Origin: Streptomyces ureilyticus | GTDB taxonomy: Bacteria > Actinomycetota > Actinomycetes > Streptomycetales > Streptomycetaceae | DNA length: 64,000 bases | Assembly (NCBI RefSeq): GCF_011045025.1 | Contig: NZ_JAAKZX010000008.1 | Coordinates: 44,460-108,459, forward strand | Direction: 5' to 3' | In this document: positions 46,801 to 56,708 of the stretch, one piece after another | Numbering within the stretch: the first letter of the stretch is position 1 | How the letters are laid out: every line of letters begins with the position of its first letter | Position numbers and translations under genes: made by a program | Notes under the pieces: model-generated | The model's database searches: none | What the model was told of the DNA's origin: nothing | What the model saw: the letters and a program-made list of their open reading frames with translations, nothing else

Positions 46801-46886
46801 GGGGCTGGTGTACGGGTGGTGTCGAGCGCGGGCGCTCGGGCGGGTGCTCTGGGCACCTGGTGAGTGCCCCGGCAGCATGATCGACC

Positions 46887-47984
46887 GTGCTGCTGCGACT
46901 TGCCTGTCTGGGTGTGGCGAACGTGTTCGCCCTGCTGCGGCTGCTACCGGTGAGCAACCAGGACAAGGACGCGGAGATCCTCGCGCTGCGTCATCAGATC
47001 ACGGTGCTGGAACGCCGGCTCGGCCGGGATCGGGTGCGGTTCGCCCCGAGTGACCGGGTGTTCCTGGCCGCGCTGCTGCGCCGGCTCCCGCGCGGTGTGC
47101 TGCGTCGGGCACGGCTGCTGGTGCGCCCCGACACCGTGCTGCGCTGGCACCGCGACCTCATCTCGCGCCGCCACGCGGCCCGTTCCCGGCCGGGGCGTGC
47201 GGGTCGGCCGCGTACCGTGCGCTCGATCCGCGTGCTCGTGCTGCGTCTGGCGCGGGAGAATCCCGGCGGGGGCTACCGGCGCATCCACGGCGAACTGCTG
47301 GTCCTGGGCGTGCAGGTGGCCGCCTCCACGGTGTGGGTGATCCTGAAGGAGGCGGGAATCGACCCGGCACCCGAGCGGGGTTCCAGCACCTGGACGGACT
47401 TTCTGCGCTCCCAGGCTGATGCCCTGCCGGCATGTGACTTCTTCGAAGCGGTCACCCTGTCCGGGGCGCGGCTGTACGTGTTCGCGGTGATCGGGCACGC
47501 CGGCCGGCGCATCCGCGTCCTGGGCGCGAGGGCGCACCCGACCGCCTCCTGGGTGACACAGGCCGCCAGGAACCTCGTCATGGATCTCGAGGATGCCGGC
47601 TGCCGGGCACGGTTCCTCCTCCGGGACCGCGACGGGAAGTACCCCGCCCTGTTCGACACCGTCCTTGAGGATGCGGGGATCGAGGTCGTACTCAGCGGGA
47701 TCCGGATGCCGCGGATGAACGCGCTCATGGAACGGTGGGTGCAGACCTGCCGACGCGAACTGCTGGACCGCACCCTGGTCTGGAACCAGCGCCACCTGCT
47801 CCACGCCCTGCGCGAGTTCGAACAGCACTACAACTCCCACCGGCCCCACCAAGGCATCGCAGACGCCCGCCCGCTGCACCCCCTGCCACCGCCGATCACC
47901 GACCCGGACGCCATCGCCCACCTCGACATACGACGACGCGACCGCCTCGGCGGCACCCTCCACGAGTACCAGCATGCGGCCTGA
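46887..47984 (+). CDS. DDE (integrase-core) transposase
   Basis: A 365-residue transposase. N-terminal ILALRHQITVLERRLG helix, HTH region, then an rve integrase core with acidic residues in ACDFFEA, LLRDRDGKYPALFD and PRMNALMERWVQTCRRELL, and the final NSHRPHQGI motif. The frame is intact. I could not identify its terminal repeats. It lies 130 bp from the island's right end and is the only intact recombinase-like gene in the island. Confidence 0.85.
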   Translation: MLLRLACLGVANVFALLRLLPVSNQDKDAEILALRHQITVLERRLGRDRVRFAPSDRVFLAALLRRLPRGVLRRARLLVRPDTVLRWHRDLISRRHAARSRPGRAGRPRTVRSIRVLVLRLARENPGGGYRRIHGELLVLGVQVAASTVWVILKEAGIDPAPERGSSTWTDFLRSQADALPACDFFEAVTLSGARLYVFAVIGHAGRRIRVLGARAHPTASWVTQAARNLVMDLEDAGCRARFLLRDRDGKYPALFDTVLEDAGIEVVLSGIRMPRMNALMERWVQTCRRELLDRTLVWNQRHLLHALREFEQHYNSHRPHQGIADARPLHPLPPPITDPDAIAHLDIRRRDRLGGTLHEYQHAA

Positions 47985-48114
47985 CCTGCACGGACGAGAT
48001 TCTCGGCAAGGACAGCGCCGAACATGAACGTCAATGCGAAGTCAGACTCTTCCCTCATTGGAGTTGAACTTTGACGACGTCGACCCTACGCCGCCAACGA
48101 AGTAGAACCGCTTC

Positions 48115-48990
48115 TCACCTGGGAAAACGCCCTCCGCTGCTCTTCGGAATGGGCTGACACTTCGGGCAGAAGTAGGAGGAGCGGTTCATGAACGGGGCTC
48201 TTCTGATCCTCGTTCCACACCGGTTACACGCCTGGTCAGAGCGCCCATACACGTTCAACTCTCTACTGAAATAACCGGACTCGCCGTTCACGTTGACGTA
48301 CAGGCTGTCGAAGCTGGTGCCGCCGGCGGTGAGAGCCTCGTACAGCACGTCCCGTACTTGGCCGAGGAGTTCGGCGGTGCGCGGGCGGGTGAAACCGGTG
48401 GCCGGACGCTCGTAGTGCAGTCGCGAGCGCCACAGCGCCTCGTCCGCGTAGATGTTGCCGACGCCGCTGATCAGCGACTGGTCGAGCAGGGCCCGCTTGA
48501 TGGTCGTACGCCGTCGCCGCAGCGCCTCGTGGAAGGCGGCGTCGTCGAACTGCGGGTCCAGTGGGTCGCGGGCGATGTGCGCGATGACGTCCGGCAGCCC
48601 TTCTGGAGTGGTCGTGTGCAAGGAGAGCCCGCCGAAGGTGCGCTGGTCGACGAAGCGGAGTTCGGTGGTGAGGGTGTCGTCGAAGCGGACGCGGATGCGC
48701 AGGTGCTTCTCGTCGGGCGCACTCTCCGGTTGCACGAGCAGCTGGCCGCTCATGCCGAGGTGCGCGAGAACGGCGCTCGGCTGGTCGGCGAGAGGCAACC
48801 AGAGGTACTTGCCGCGCCGCTGAGGCAGCCCGATGCGGTGCCCCTTCAGCCGGGCCCCGAAGTCCTCCCCGCCCGCGACGTGCCGGCGCACCGCGCGCGG
48901 ATGCAGCACCTGTACGTCGGCGACGATCCGTCCGCTGACCCAGCGCTCCAGACCGCGCCGTACGACCTCGACCTCAGGAAGCTCGGGCAC
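48115..48990 (-). CDS. mutM: Formamidopyrimidine-DNA glycosylase (chimeric 3' end)
   Basis: A 291-residue base-excision repair glycosylase. GTG 48990 gives PELPEVE with the catalytic Pro and Glu after Met removal; GGAGGAG precedes. The zinc finger CNRCG...CPKC is intact. Bases 48115-48274 ([11 protein letters not shown]... to the end) have AT-richer codons unlike the body, and replace the native tail now at 16634-16780. So the gene was rebuilt by the island and should remain functional. Confidence 0.95.
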   Translation of the reverse strand: MPELPEVEVVRRGLERWVSGRIVADVQVLHPRAVRRHVAGGEDFGARLKGHRIGLPQRRGKYLWLPLADQPSAVLAHLGMSGQLLVQPESAPDEKHLRIRVRFDDTLTTELRFVDQRTFGGLSLHTTTPEGLPDVIAHIARDPLDPQFDDAAFHEALRRRRTTIKRALLDQSLISGVGNIYADEALWRSRLHYERPATGFTRPRTAELLGQVRDVLYEALTAGGTSFDSLYVNVNGESGYFSRELNVYGRSDQACNRCGTRIRRAPFMNRSSYFCPKCQPIPKSSGGRFPR

Positions 48991-49148
48991 GGTTACTCCT
49001 CCGGATGCGTGGGCGCTCCGCTGGAAGGGCGCCTTGAGAACTGCGGGCCCGTCGTCGTGGCTGTCGCGCGGGCCCGGCCAGGGCTGTGAACACCGTCGCC
49101 CGCCCCCTCGGCCGGGGACGGGCGATCGGTGACGGCTGTGGCCGTGTG

Positions 49149-49967
49149 TCAGGCGGGAGCCGCGTCCGACCTCGCGGTCGAGGGGACGCCGACGTCCCCG
49201 TCGGCTTCCGCGGCTGCCTTCGCGCGTTCGTCCGCGGCGGAGCGGATCTCCCGCCACGCGGACTCCGCGGCCTGCTGCTCCGCTTCCTTCTTGCTGCGGC
49301 CGGTGCCGGTGCCGTACGAGACGCCTCCGACGCGGGCGGCAGCAGTGAAGGTCTTCTCGTGGTCCGGGCCGGTCTCCGTGACCAGGTACTCGGGCACGCC
49401 GAGCCCCTCGGTCGCGGTGAGCTCCTGGAGGCTGGTTTTCCAGTCCAGGCCGGCACCGAGATTCGAGGACTTCTCGATCAGCGGGTCGAACAGGCGGTGC
49501 ACCAGCTCCGCCGCCGAGTCCAGCCCTTGGTCGAGGTACACCGCGCCGATCACCGCTTCAAGGGTGTCGGCGAGGATGGACGCCTTGTCCCGGCCGCCCG
49601 TGCCCTCTTCACCGCGGCCGAGCCGGATGAAGGAGCCCAGTTCGAGCCCGCGGCCCACCTCCGCCAGTGCACGCGAGTTGACCACCGCGGCCCGCAGCTT
49701 GGCCAGCTGCCCTTCGGGCAGGTCGGGGTGGGTGCGGTACAGCGTGTCCGTGACCACCAGGCCGAGCACGGAGTCCCCGAGGAACTCCAGGCGCTCGTTG
49801 GTGGGCAGACCGCCGTTCTCGTACGCGTACGAACGGTGGGTCAGCGCACGCACCAGAAGGGCGGACTCGAGCTTGTAGCCGAGCCGCCCTTCCAGAAGCG
49901 TGTGGGACGAGGCTGTGGTGTTGTCCGCCCTTTTCTTGGCGTTTACGTCCGCCTTGGCGTCAGACAT
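49149..49967 (-). CDS. rnc: Ribonuclease III
   Basis: A 272-residue double-strand RNase. RNase III signature [13 protein letters not shown] (residues about 57-69), second acidic cluster in [13 protein letters not shown], and a C-terminal dsRNA-binding domain ([21 protein letters not shown]). ATG 49967 is preferred over an upstream extension. In S. coelicolor this gene (absB) is a global regulator of antibiotic synthesis. It precedes mutM. Confidence 0.96.
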   Translation of the reverse strand: MSDAKADVNAKKRADNTTASSHTLLEGRLGYKLESALLVRALTHRSYAYENGGLPTNERLEFLGDSVLGLVVTDTLYRTHPDLPEGQLAKLRAAVVNSRALAEVGRGLELGSFIRLGRGEEGTGGRDKASILADTLEAVIGAVYLDQGLDSAAELVHRLFDPLIEKSSNLGAGLDWKTSLQELTATEGLGVPEYLVTETGPDHEKTFTAAARVGGVSYGTGTGRSKKEAEQQAAESAWREIRSAADERAKAAAEADGDVGVPSTARSDAAPA

Positions 49968-49986
49968 GAAGCCTCTCACCAGCCGC

Positions 49987-50160
49987 TCAGACCTCGAGGA
50001 CCTGGCGCTTGTTATAGGTGCCGCAAGCGGGGCACGCGATGTGCTGCAGCTTGGGCTCGTGGCAGCGCTCGCACGCAACCAGGTTGGGGACCGCAGCCTT
50101 CCACTGCGACCGGCGGTGGCGCGTGTTGCTGCGCGACATCTTCCGCTTCGGAACAGCCAC
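49987..50160 (-). CDS. rpmF: Ribosomal protein L32
   Basis: A 57-residue protein beginning [20 protein letters not shown], with the zinc-binding CERCH and CPACG motifs. GTG 50160 follows CAGGAG. It is directly downstream of the DUF177 gene, the usual pairing. Confidence 0.97.
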   Translation of the reverse strand: MAVPKRKMSRSNTRHRRSQWKAAVPNLVACERCHEPKLQHIACPACGTYNKRQVLEV

Positions 50161-50162
50161 GG

Positions 50163-50807
50163 CTACTTCTCCTGCTTCTCGTCGACGCCCGATTCGGCGC
50201 CGCTGATCTCGTCCTTCTCGCCATCTTCGAGTGAACCGGCGAGTCCCTGCAGTGCCGCCCAACGGATGTCGACGGCGTCATGGTGGTGGCCCGGTTCGTC
50301 CGAGAGACGTACTCCGCACTCGGAGCACAGTCCCTCGCAGTCGTCCTGGCACACCGGCTGCATCGGCAGTGCGAGCACCACCGCATCACGCAGCACAGGC
50401 TCGAGGTCGAACAAGCCGTCCTCGATGAAAAGCCTGTCCTCATCTTCCTCGGCGTCGTCGGCCGGTTCCGCCTTCGGGCGGCCCCGGTCATCGGCGTCGG
50501 GGTACGAGAACATCTCCTGGAAGTCCGCTTCGAGCTCCAGCTGAAGCGGCTCCAGACACCTTACGCACTCCCCCTCGGCGACGGCCCGGGCGGTCCCTGT
50601 GACCAGGACACCCTCCATGACCGACTCGAGCCGGAGTTCGAGCTCCACCGGGGCGCCTTCCGGCACTCCGATCACTCCCTGGATACCGAGGTCCTTGGGA
50701 GCGTCGACCGCGCGGGTCAGCCGCTGCAGCGCACCAGGACGTCGCCCCAGCTCGTGTGTGTCGAACACGAGAGGGTTGCGGTGGTCGAGGCGGGCGTTCA
50801 GGGCCAT
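50163..50807 (-). CDS. yceD: DUF177/YceD-family protein
   Basis: A 214-residue protein of the family always found upstream of rpmF. The ECVRCLEPL and [11 protein letters not shown]ys motifs are visible, with an acidic middle (residues about 105-125). YceD homologues are linked to 23S rRNA/ribosome assembly. Confidence 0.88.
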   Translation of the reverse strand: MALNARLDHRNPLVFDTHELGRRPGALQRLTRAVDAPKDLGIQGVIGVPEGAPVELELRLESVMEGVLVTGTARAVAEGECVRCLEPLQLELEADFQEMFSYPDADDRGRPKAEPADDAEEDEDRLFIEDGLFDLEPVLRDAVVLALPMQPVCQDDCEGLCSECGVRLSDEPGHHHDAVDIRWAALQGLAGSLEDGEKDEISGAESGVDEKQEK

Positions 50808-50978
50808 TCCTGCTTTCGATCTTGAAACTCAGTCGCCGCCCCAGATGCTCCCGGGCAGCGTAGATCGCGGACGAACGCGCGACCGAAGAGCCAGGATACT
50901 GGACCTTCCGCTCTCGGCCCAATCCGGTGCACACCGGCGGTCAAGGACACCGGCGTACGCCGGTGTGGGCGCCCTTCG

Positions 50979-52064
50979 TCAGCGTCCGCCGCGCTCCTGC
51001 TCGTACTGACGCAGCTGCTCGGCGCTGATCATGCTCGTGTCGAAGAGGCTGGTCTCGTCGAGGGCGTGCGCCTGCGGCTCGGGCTGCTGCTGCCCGTAGG
51101 CCTGCTGCCCCTGGTGGGGGTCGTAGCCGGTCTGCTGGACGTTCGGATCGTAGGCCTGCTGCGGATACGCGGCGTATGGATCGGCCTGCTGTTGGTACGC
51201 GTACTGCTGGTCCTGCTGGCCGTACGGCTGCTGATAGCCGTACGCGTCGGACTGTTGCTGATACGCGTACTGCTGCTGGTCCTGCCCGCCGTACGGCTGC
51301 TGGGCGGGAACGGCAGGTGCCGGTTCGGCGGGCCGGGCGGGGGCGTCCACGGGGGCCGCGAGGCCGTCCAGGTACTCGGCGTCGCTGGTGTGCTGCACGG
51401 GCGACCCGTCGTCCGTGAGCGCACCCAGGTCGTCGGTGGCGATACGGCCGTGAAGCTTCTGGCGGCCGCGGCCGACGGCCTCCAGGGTCTTGGCGAGGAC
51501 AGCCTCGAAGGCACCGAGCTTGACGTCGACGTATTCATCGGCGTTGCGGCGCAGGGTCTGGGGGTCGTGGCTGCGCTCGGGCGCGTCCTCGTCCTCGTAA
51601 CCGTGCTCGTCGAGGCCGGGTCCGGTGCCGAGCAGCTTCTCGCGGCCGCGGCCGACGGAGCCGAGGGTCTTGGTGAGGACGACCTCGAAGTTGGCGAGCT
51701 TGGAGTCGACGTAGTCGTCGGCCTCCGCGCGGATCTCCTCGGCCTCCTGGCGGGCCTCGGCGAGGATGCGGTCCGCCTCGCTCTGGGAGCGGCGGGCGAT
51801 CTCGGTACCGGAGACCAGCGAGCCGCGCTCGGCGTGCGCGGACTCGATGATCCGCTGGGCCTCCTCGCGGGCCTGCTCGACCAACTGCTCGCGCCCGCCG
51901 ATGAGTTCCTGGGCCTGGGCGAGGGAGCCGGGCAGCGCCTGACGCACCTCTTCGAGCAGGGAGAGCAGCTCGGCGCGGTTGACCACGCACGAGGCCGACA
52001 TGGGCATCGAACGGGCGCTGCCGACCGCCGCGACGATCTCATCGAGCTTCTTCTGCACGTCCAC
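50979..52064 (-). CDS. DivIVA-like coiled-coil cell-division protein
   Basis: A 361-residue protein. Residues 1-130 form a long coiled coil (LAQAQELIGGREQLVEQARE, EEAQRIIESAHAERG), two similar segments (YVDSKLANFEVVLTKTL and YVDVKLGAFEAVLAKTL) follow, and residues about 245-340 are a disordered Gln/Tyr-rich tail with repeated YQQQ motifs. No enzyme motif. Conserved at this place in Streptomyces; likely cytoskeletal or cell-wall related. Confidence 0.75.
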   Translation of the reverse strand: MDVQKKLDEIVAAVGSARSMPMSASCVVNRAELLSLLEEVRQALPGSLAQAQELIGGREQLVEQAREEAQRIIESAHAERGSLVSGTEIARRSQSEADRILAEARQEAEEIRAEADDYVDSKLANFEVVLTKTLGSVGRGREKLLGTGPGLDEHGYEDEDAPERSHDPQTLRRNADEYVDVKLGAFEAVLAKTLEAVGRGRQKLHGRIATDDLGALTDDGSPVQHTSDAEYLDGLAAPVDAPARPAEPAPAVPAQQPYGGQDQQQYAYQQQSDAYGYQQPYGQQDQQYAYQQQADPYAAYPQQAYDPNVQQTGYDPHQGQQAYGQQQPEPQAHALDETSLFDTSMISAEQLRQYEQERGGR

Positions 52065-52196
52065 CGTGTGCTCGCCACTCTCTACAGCTGTGATGGAGAC
52101 GGACGGATCGACTGTACGGCCACTCCCGCACCATCCGACACCGGGTGACGCACTGTCAGCCCGCAGGGGCCGTCGCGGTCCCGTCCGAGTCCCGTC

Positions 52197-52706
52197 TCAG
52201 TCCTTCTTGAGGCGTTCGTTGAGGGCTTCGAGGACCATCGGCGGCACCAGGTGGGAGACGTCTCCGCCCCAGGCCGCGACCTCCTTGACGAGCGAGGAGG
52301 ACAGGAAGCTGTAGGTGGGGTTGGTGGGGACGAAGAGGGTCTCGACTCCGGAGAGGCCGTTGTTCATCTGGGCCATCTGCAGCTCGTAGTCAAAGTCGCT
52401 GACCGCGCGGAGTCCCTTGACGATCGCGGGGATGTCACGCTGCTTGCAGAAGTCGACGAGGAGGCCGTGGAAGGACTCCACCTCGACGTTCCCGAACTCC
52501 GCGGTGACCTGGCGGATCAGGTCGATCCGCTCGTCGATCTCGAAGAGGCCCTTCTTGGACTGGTTGATCATCACCGCGACGTGCACGACGTCGTACAGCT
52601 TGGACGCTCGGGCGATGATGTCGAGGTGTCCGTTGGTGATCGGGTCGAATGACCCGGGACAGACGGCGCGGCGCAACTGAGGTCCCTCGCTCTCCAGTCC
52701 GGTCAT
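52197..52706 (-). CDS. coaD: Phosphopantetheine adenylyltransferase
   Basis: A 169-residue CoA biosynthesis enzyme. The nucleotidyltransferase motif [13 protein letters not shown] and the C-terminal [13 protein letters not shown] motif are intact. ATG 52706 overlaps the rsmD stop (ATGA), so the two are coupled. Confidence 0.96.
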   Translation of the reverse strand: MTGLESEGPQLRRAVCPGSFDPITNGHLDIIARASKLYDVVHVAVMINQSKKGLFEIDERIDLIRQVTAEFGNVEVESFHGLLVDFCKQRDIPAIVKGLRAVSDFDYELQMAQMNNGLSGVETLFVPTNPTYSFLSSSLVKEVAAWGGDVSHLVPPMVLEALNERLKKD

Positions 52707-53290
52707 CGTGCGTCTTCGCACGTAGAGGCGGCGCGACCGTACCAAAACGTCCCCTCGCCGTAACGACGGGAGCGCAGGGCCTCAAAACCGCCGGGCCACC
52801 GGAATTCGCCGCCTCTAGTACTGCGTTCAACGGTGACGAGCGCTTCGCCCGCGAGCCAGCCCTCCGCACGGAGTGTGAGCAGTATCTCGCGAAGATCGTC
52901 GTCCGGGACGTCGTACGGCGGATCGAGAAATATCAGGTCGTACGGGGCTGTCGGCGCCCCCGCGCGGATGATCTGCGCCGCTTTGCCGGATCTCACCTCG
53001 GCGCCGGGCAGCCCGAGCGTTTTCACGTTCTCCCTGAGGGTGCGTACCGCTCGGGCGTCGACCTCGACAAGGAGGGTGTGCCCGGCGCCGCGTGACAGTG
53101 CCTCCAGTCCGACGGCGCCCGAGCCGGCGTACAGATCGAGGACGCGCTCGCCCTCCAGGGGGCCGCCGAGCAGGGACTGCCAGGTCGAGAAGAGGCCCTC
53201 GCGTGCCCGGTCGGAGGTGGGCCGGGTACGGGTTCCGTGCGGGACGGCCAGGCGGCGTCCGCCGGCCCGGCCGGCGATCACGCGGGTCAT
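52703..53290 (-). CDS. rsmD: 16S rRNA m2G966 methyltransferase RsmD
   Basis: A 195-residue methyltransferase. SAM motif [20 protein letters not shown] and the catalytic DPPY (FLDPPYD) are clear. [15 protein letters not shown] start is typical. It follows recG and overlaps coaD. Confidence 0.95.
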   Translation of the reverse strand: MTRVIAGRAGGRRLAVPHGTRTRPTSDRAREGLFSTWQSLLGGPLEGERVLDLYAGSGAVGLEALSRGAGHTLLVEVDARAVRTLRENVKTLGLPGAEVRSGKAAQIIRAGAPTAPYDLIFLDPPYDVPDDDLREILLTLRAEGWLAGEALVTVERSTRGGEFRWPGGFEALRSRRYGEGTFWYGRAASTCEDAR

Positions 53291-53335
53291 CTCTGTCCTT
53301 GTCGTGGAACGAGCGGTTGTGACAGTTCCAGTCTG

Positions 53336-56300
53336 TCAGCCCTTCTCCAGGTACTGCTCCCTCTCCTCGTCCAGCAAGGCCTGCAGAGCCGTGCGCAGGG
53401 CGGGCAGGCGCTTGAGCTCGGGGTCCGCGGCGACGACCGCGGTCGCCTCCTCGCGGGCCTCGGCGATGATGTCCTCGTCCTCTATGACGGTGAGCATGCG
53501 CAGCGAGGAACGCACCCCGGACTGGGCCTGGCCGAGGACGTCGCCCTCGCGGCGCTGTTCCAGGTCGATACGGGACAGCTCGAAGCCGTCCAGCGTGGCG
53601 GCCACGGCGCCAAGGCGCGCCCGGGCCGCGCTGGCCTCCGGCATCTCGGTGACCAGGAGGCACAGGCCCGCGGCCGAGCCCCGGCCGACCCGGCCTCGCA
53701 GCTGGTGCAGCTGCGATACGCCGAACCGGTCCGCGTCCATGATCACCATCACCGTGGCGTTCGGGACGTTCACCCCCACCTCGATCACCGTCGTGGCGAC
53801 CAGGACGTCCGTCTCGCCCGCGGCGAAGCGGCGCATCACGGCGTCCTTGTCGTCCGGCTGCATACGGCCGTGCAACACCTCGACCTTGAGCCCCTGGAGC
53901 GGACCCTTGACGAGTTGATCGGCGACATCCAGGACGGCGAGCGGCGGACGCTTCTCGGCCTCGTCCTCGGGGGACTTCTTCTTGGCCGAGCCGTCCTCCT
54001 CGTCCCCGATGCGCGGACAGACCACGTACGCCTGATGGCCGCCCTCGACCTCCTCGCGCACGCGCTCCCAGGCGCGCGCCAGGAAGTGCGGTTTGTCGGC
54101 GGCGGGGACGACATGGCTGGCGATGGGTGAACGTCCGGCGGGCAGCTGGTCGAGGACGGAGGTCTCCAGGTCACCGAAGACGGTCATCGCGACCGTACGC
54201 GGGATGGGTGTGGCGGTCATGACCAGCAGGTGAGGTGGCTGCTTGCCCTTGCCGCGCAGGGCGTCCCGCTGTTCGACCCCGAACCGGTGCTGCTCGTCGA
54301 CCACGACCACGCCCAGGTCGTGGAACTGCACCTTGTCCTCGATCAGCGCGTGCGTGCCGATCACGACCCCCGCCTCGCCCGTGACGAGATCGAGAAGCGC
54401 CTGCCTGCGGGCGGCGGCGCCCATGGAGCCGGTCAGCAGCACCACCTTGGTGGCCTGCTCGGCCCCGCCCAGCATCCCTCCCTCGGCCAGCTCCCCCATC
54501 ATCTCCGTGATCGACCGGTGGTGCTGCTGCGCGAGCACTTCGGTGGGCGCGAGCATCGCGGCCTGTCCGCCCGCGTCGACGACGGCGAGCATGGCGCGCA
54601 GAGCGACCATCGTGTTGTGGGTGACCGTGAAGTTGTCGGTGACGTAGGCATGGCTCGGATGGGCGACGCTGATGCACTGGACGGCCTTCCGCCCCACGTA
54701 CTCAACCGCGCGAATTCCACGCCGGAATGTGTTGTATTTCGGCCGGGGCCGCACACGTTCGGCCTTGCGGGTCAGTCTGAACGGGGGGTACTCCTCAGGC
54801 AGGGCCACCGAGACTTCAAAAGCAGCTCTCTTCGGCAGAACTCGCGCCCGGCCGCCCAGCGAACGTACGAGCCAGGCGACATCCTCTGCGAGCCTGCGCG
54901 AGGCCGAGCAGAGCGAGATGCTCATGCCAGTCGCCTGGATGGTGCCATCGGTGTCCAGGAGCCCTTGCAGCAGAGCGAGCCGGTTCTTGATCGACGTGTT
55001 CTTGAACTCATCGGGAACGAACTTGCCGTGTGACGTCATGCCCCACAGGTTCAAGTCACGCAGGGATTGGATTACGGGATTGCGTACGCCTCCGGTACGG
55101 CGCGTCAGCTGAATCGTGTAGTCACAACGGGAACCCTTGACGGGAACCAGTCGACATTCAGGCGCCACGGCTGTCTCCACAGCGTCACGGATCTCGTTGT
55201 CCATCGTGGACACACGCAGGTTGTGCCGGAATGAGCCGTCTCCCAGGAGCAGGCCGAACAAATAAGGATCGAGCGGCAGTCTGAGGTCACCTCCGAGGTC
55301 GACCGGGGTCACCGCCGGGATGTACCACTTCGAGGATCCGTTCGCCTTGAATGTATCGAGACGGATCTCCCGAGTCGTCATGACCTTGGGGGCCTGGCCT
55401 CGGTGCCAACCACAGCTCGTACCGACGAACCAGAGATGTTCGTCGTCGCACTCCACCGAGCTTCCGTCGGAAAGAACCAGGCGCCAGACGTCGCGCTCTC
55501 CCTGCGGGAAGACGCCGTCGATCATTGCGATCTCTCCGTCCGGCACAACGACTTCGTCCCCCAGTCTCAAGTCCCCCATACGCCGGAAGCCAGCGGGTGT
55601 GAGCACGAGCGAGTCAAAGGGCTGGGCCTTGCCTGAACCCACTTCTCCCTGGAGCAGCCGGTGCATCGGATGCTCGGTGGCGAGGTCGTCGAAGATCTCC
55701 TTGGAGACCTTCTGCTGGCCCTCGGTGAGAGTGAAGGGGAGCTTGGCGTCGAAGGCGGTGAGCAGGCCGTCGGGGGCGGGTTTGCGCGGAACGGCCGGGA
55801 GTTGGGCGTCCGCGTGGCGACGGCGGGCCAGGGCTACTTGGAGCACGAAGGCCTCGTCCCACTTGAGGCGGTCGCGGGCTTCTGTGTAGTCGGCTTGGGT
55901 GCGCGGCTGGTGGATCTTCAGGAGCGCTTCGGGGAGAGGGAGGAGAGCACGGTCGTCCCTGAGCGAGTCCGGCAGCGGATCAACTGCCTCCTGGGCGCTC
56001 GGCAGCACGGTCTGGATGGACTTGCCGATCTTCCAGGACTCCAGCTTGGCGGTGGCGGGGTAGATCGGGATGAGCGATCCGGCCCACTTGTCGATGGCCT
56101 CTTCGCCGTCTCCGCGCAGCAACTCGTAAGCGGGATGGGCGAGTTGTAGTCGGCGGTTGAAGACGGACACCTTGCCCGCGAACATCGCTCGCGTGCCCGG
56201 CAGGAGCTCCTTGTGCGGCTTGTGGGCGCCCTTGCCGAAGAAGACCAGCTGGAGACGGCCGCTGCCGTCCGTGATGGTCACTTCCAGGCGCTGACCTTTC

Positions 56301-56548
56301 CCGCGCGGGGCCTTGGGCGAGGCGAAGGTGACCAGGCGGGCGTCGGCGACCTGGGCGACCACCGTGACGTGCTCGTCCATGGGCAGGTCGGCGAGGTGGG
56401 TGAGCTGCCCGCGCTCCTCGTACCTGCGCGGATAGTGGTGCAGCAGGTCGCCGACGGTGTGCAGGCCGAGGAACTCGGCCATCACCTTCGCGGTGGCGGG
56501 GCCGAGCACCTTCTTCAGTGGTTCATCTAGCGCGGGCACGAGATCCAT
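53336..56548 (-). CDS. recG: ATP-dependent DNA helicase RecG, intein-containing
   Basis: RecG reverses stalled replication forks and processes recombination intermediates. Removing a 338-residue intein leaves about 732 residues with the wedge domain, Walker A (GEVGSGK|T, split by the intein), DEQH, MTATPIPRT and QLRGRVGRG motifs. The intein lies between Lys and Thr of Walker A, so splicing is needed for ATPase activity. Start ATG 56548 has no clear ribosome site; GTG 56539 or an upstream start are alternatives. It diverges from the HSP90 gene. Confidence 0.94.
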   Translation of the reverse strand: MDLVPALDEPLKKVLGPATAKVMAEFLGLHTVGDLLHHYPRRYEERGQLTHLADLPMDEHVTVVAQVADARLVTFASPKAPRGKGQRLEVTITDGSGRLQLVFFGKGAHKPHKELLPGTRAMFAGKVSVFNRRLQLAHPAYELLRGDGEEAIDKWAGSLIPIYPATAKLESWKIGKSIQTVLPSAQEAVDPLPDSLRDDRALLPLPEALLKIHQPRTQADYTEARDRLKWDEAFVLQVALARRRHADAQLPAVPRKPAPDGLLTAFDAKLPFTLTEGQQKVSKEIFDDLATEHPMHRLLQGEVGSGKAQPFDSLVLTPAGFRRMGDLRLGDEVVVPDGEIAMIDGVFPQGERDVWRLVLSDGSSVECDDEHLWFVGTSCGWHRGQAPKVMTTREIRLDTFKANGSSKWYIPAVTPVDLGGDLRLPLDPYLFGLLLGDGSFRHNLRVSTMDNEIRDAVETAVAPECRLVPVKGSRCDYTIQLTRRTGGVRNPVIQSLRDLNLWGMTSHGKFVPDEFKNTSIKNRLALLQGLLDTDGTIQATGMSISLCSASRRLAEDVAWLVRSLGGRARVLPKRAAFEVSVALPEEYPPFRLTRKAERVRPRPKYNTFRRGIRAVEYVGRKAVQCISVAHPSHAYVTDNFTVTHNTMVALRAMLAVVDAGGQAAMLAPTEVLAQQHHRSITEMMGELAEGGMLGGAEQATKVVLLTGSMGAAARRQALLDLVTGEAGVVIGTHALIEDKVQFHDLGVVVVDEQHRFGVEQRDALRGKGKQPPHLLVMTATPIPRTVAMTVFGDLETSVLDQLPAGRSPIASHVVPAADKPHFLARAWERVREEVEGGHQAYVVCPRIGDEEDGSAKKKSPEDEAEKRPPLAVLDVADQLVKGPLQGLKVEVLHGRMQPDDKDAVMRRFAAGETDVLVATTVIEVGVNVPNATVMVIMDADRFGVSQLHQLRGRVGRGSAAGLCLLVTEMPEASAARARLGAVAATLDGFELSRIDLEQRREGDVLGQAQSGVRSSLRMLTVIEDEDIIAEAREEATAVVAADPELKRLPALRTALQALLDEEREQYLEKG
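54614..55627 (-). other. Class 3-type intein with LAGLIDADG endonuclease in RecG
   Basis: The 338-residue insert begins AQPFDSLVLTPAGFRRM (Ala1, no Cys/Ser) and ends FTVTHN before Thr+1. Class 3 hallmarks are seen: Trp66 in DDEHLWF (block B), Cys318 in VQCIS (block F) and Thr336 before the terminal His-Asn. LAGLIDADG motifs FGLLLGDG (about 124-131) and LLQGLLDTDG (219-228) mark a complete homing endonuclease. Reading frame and extein are continuous. Confidence 0.92.
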
Positions 56549-56708
56549 TGCACACCACACCACTGACAACGCCGTATACGTCCCGGAATTCCGCTGGTCA
56601 GACGGGTCTGTTCAGGCCTAGGATGGCGCGCTCCGGCCTTGTTCGCGGTCACCTCGCGGGACCGCCCGACCCCGCGCCGTCGCACGTCCCCCCACCGGCG
56701 CAGCGACG

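Larger units (their letters stand above)
16781..48274. mobile_element. 31.5-kb genomic island inserted in mutM
   Basis: The island separates the native mutM tail (16634-16780) from the mutM body (48275-48990). The island supplies a replacement 3' end, so mutM stays intact, as is typical for site-specific integrative elements. No long direct repeat is visible at the ends; only a short CC/CCGG is shared (GTAGCC-CGG left, ATAACCGGA right). It contains an excisionase-like gene, IS6 copies, two biosynthetic cassettes, broken genes and transposases. No integrase gene remains, so it is probably fixed in place. Confidence 0.82.
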
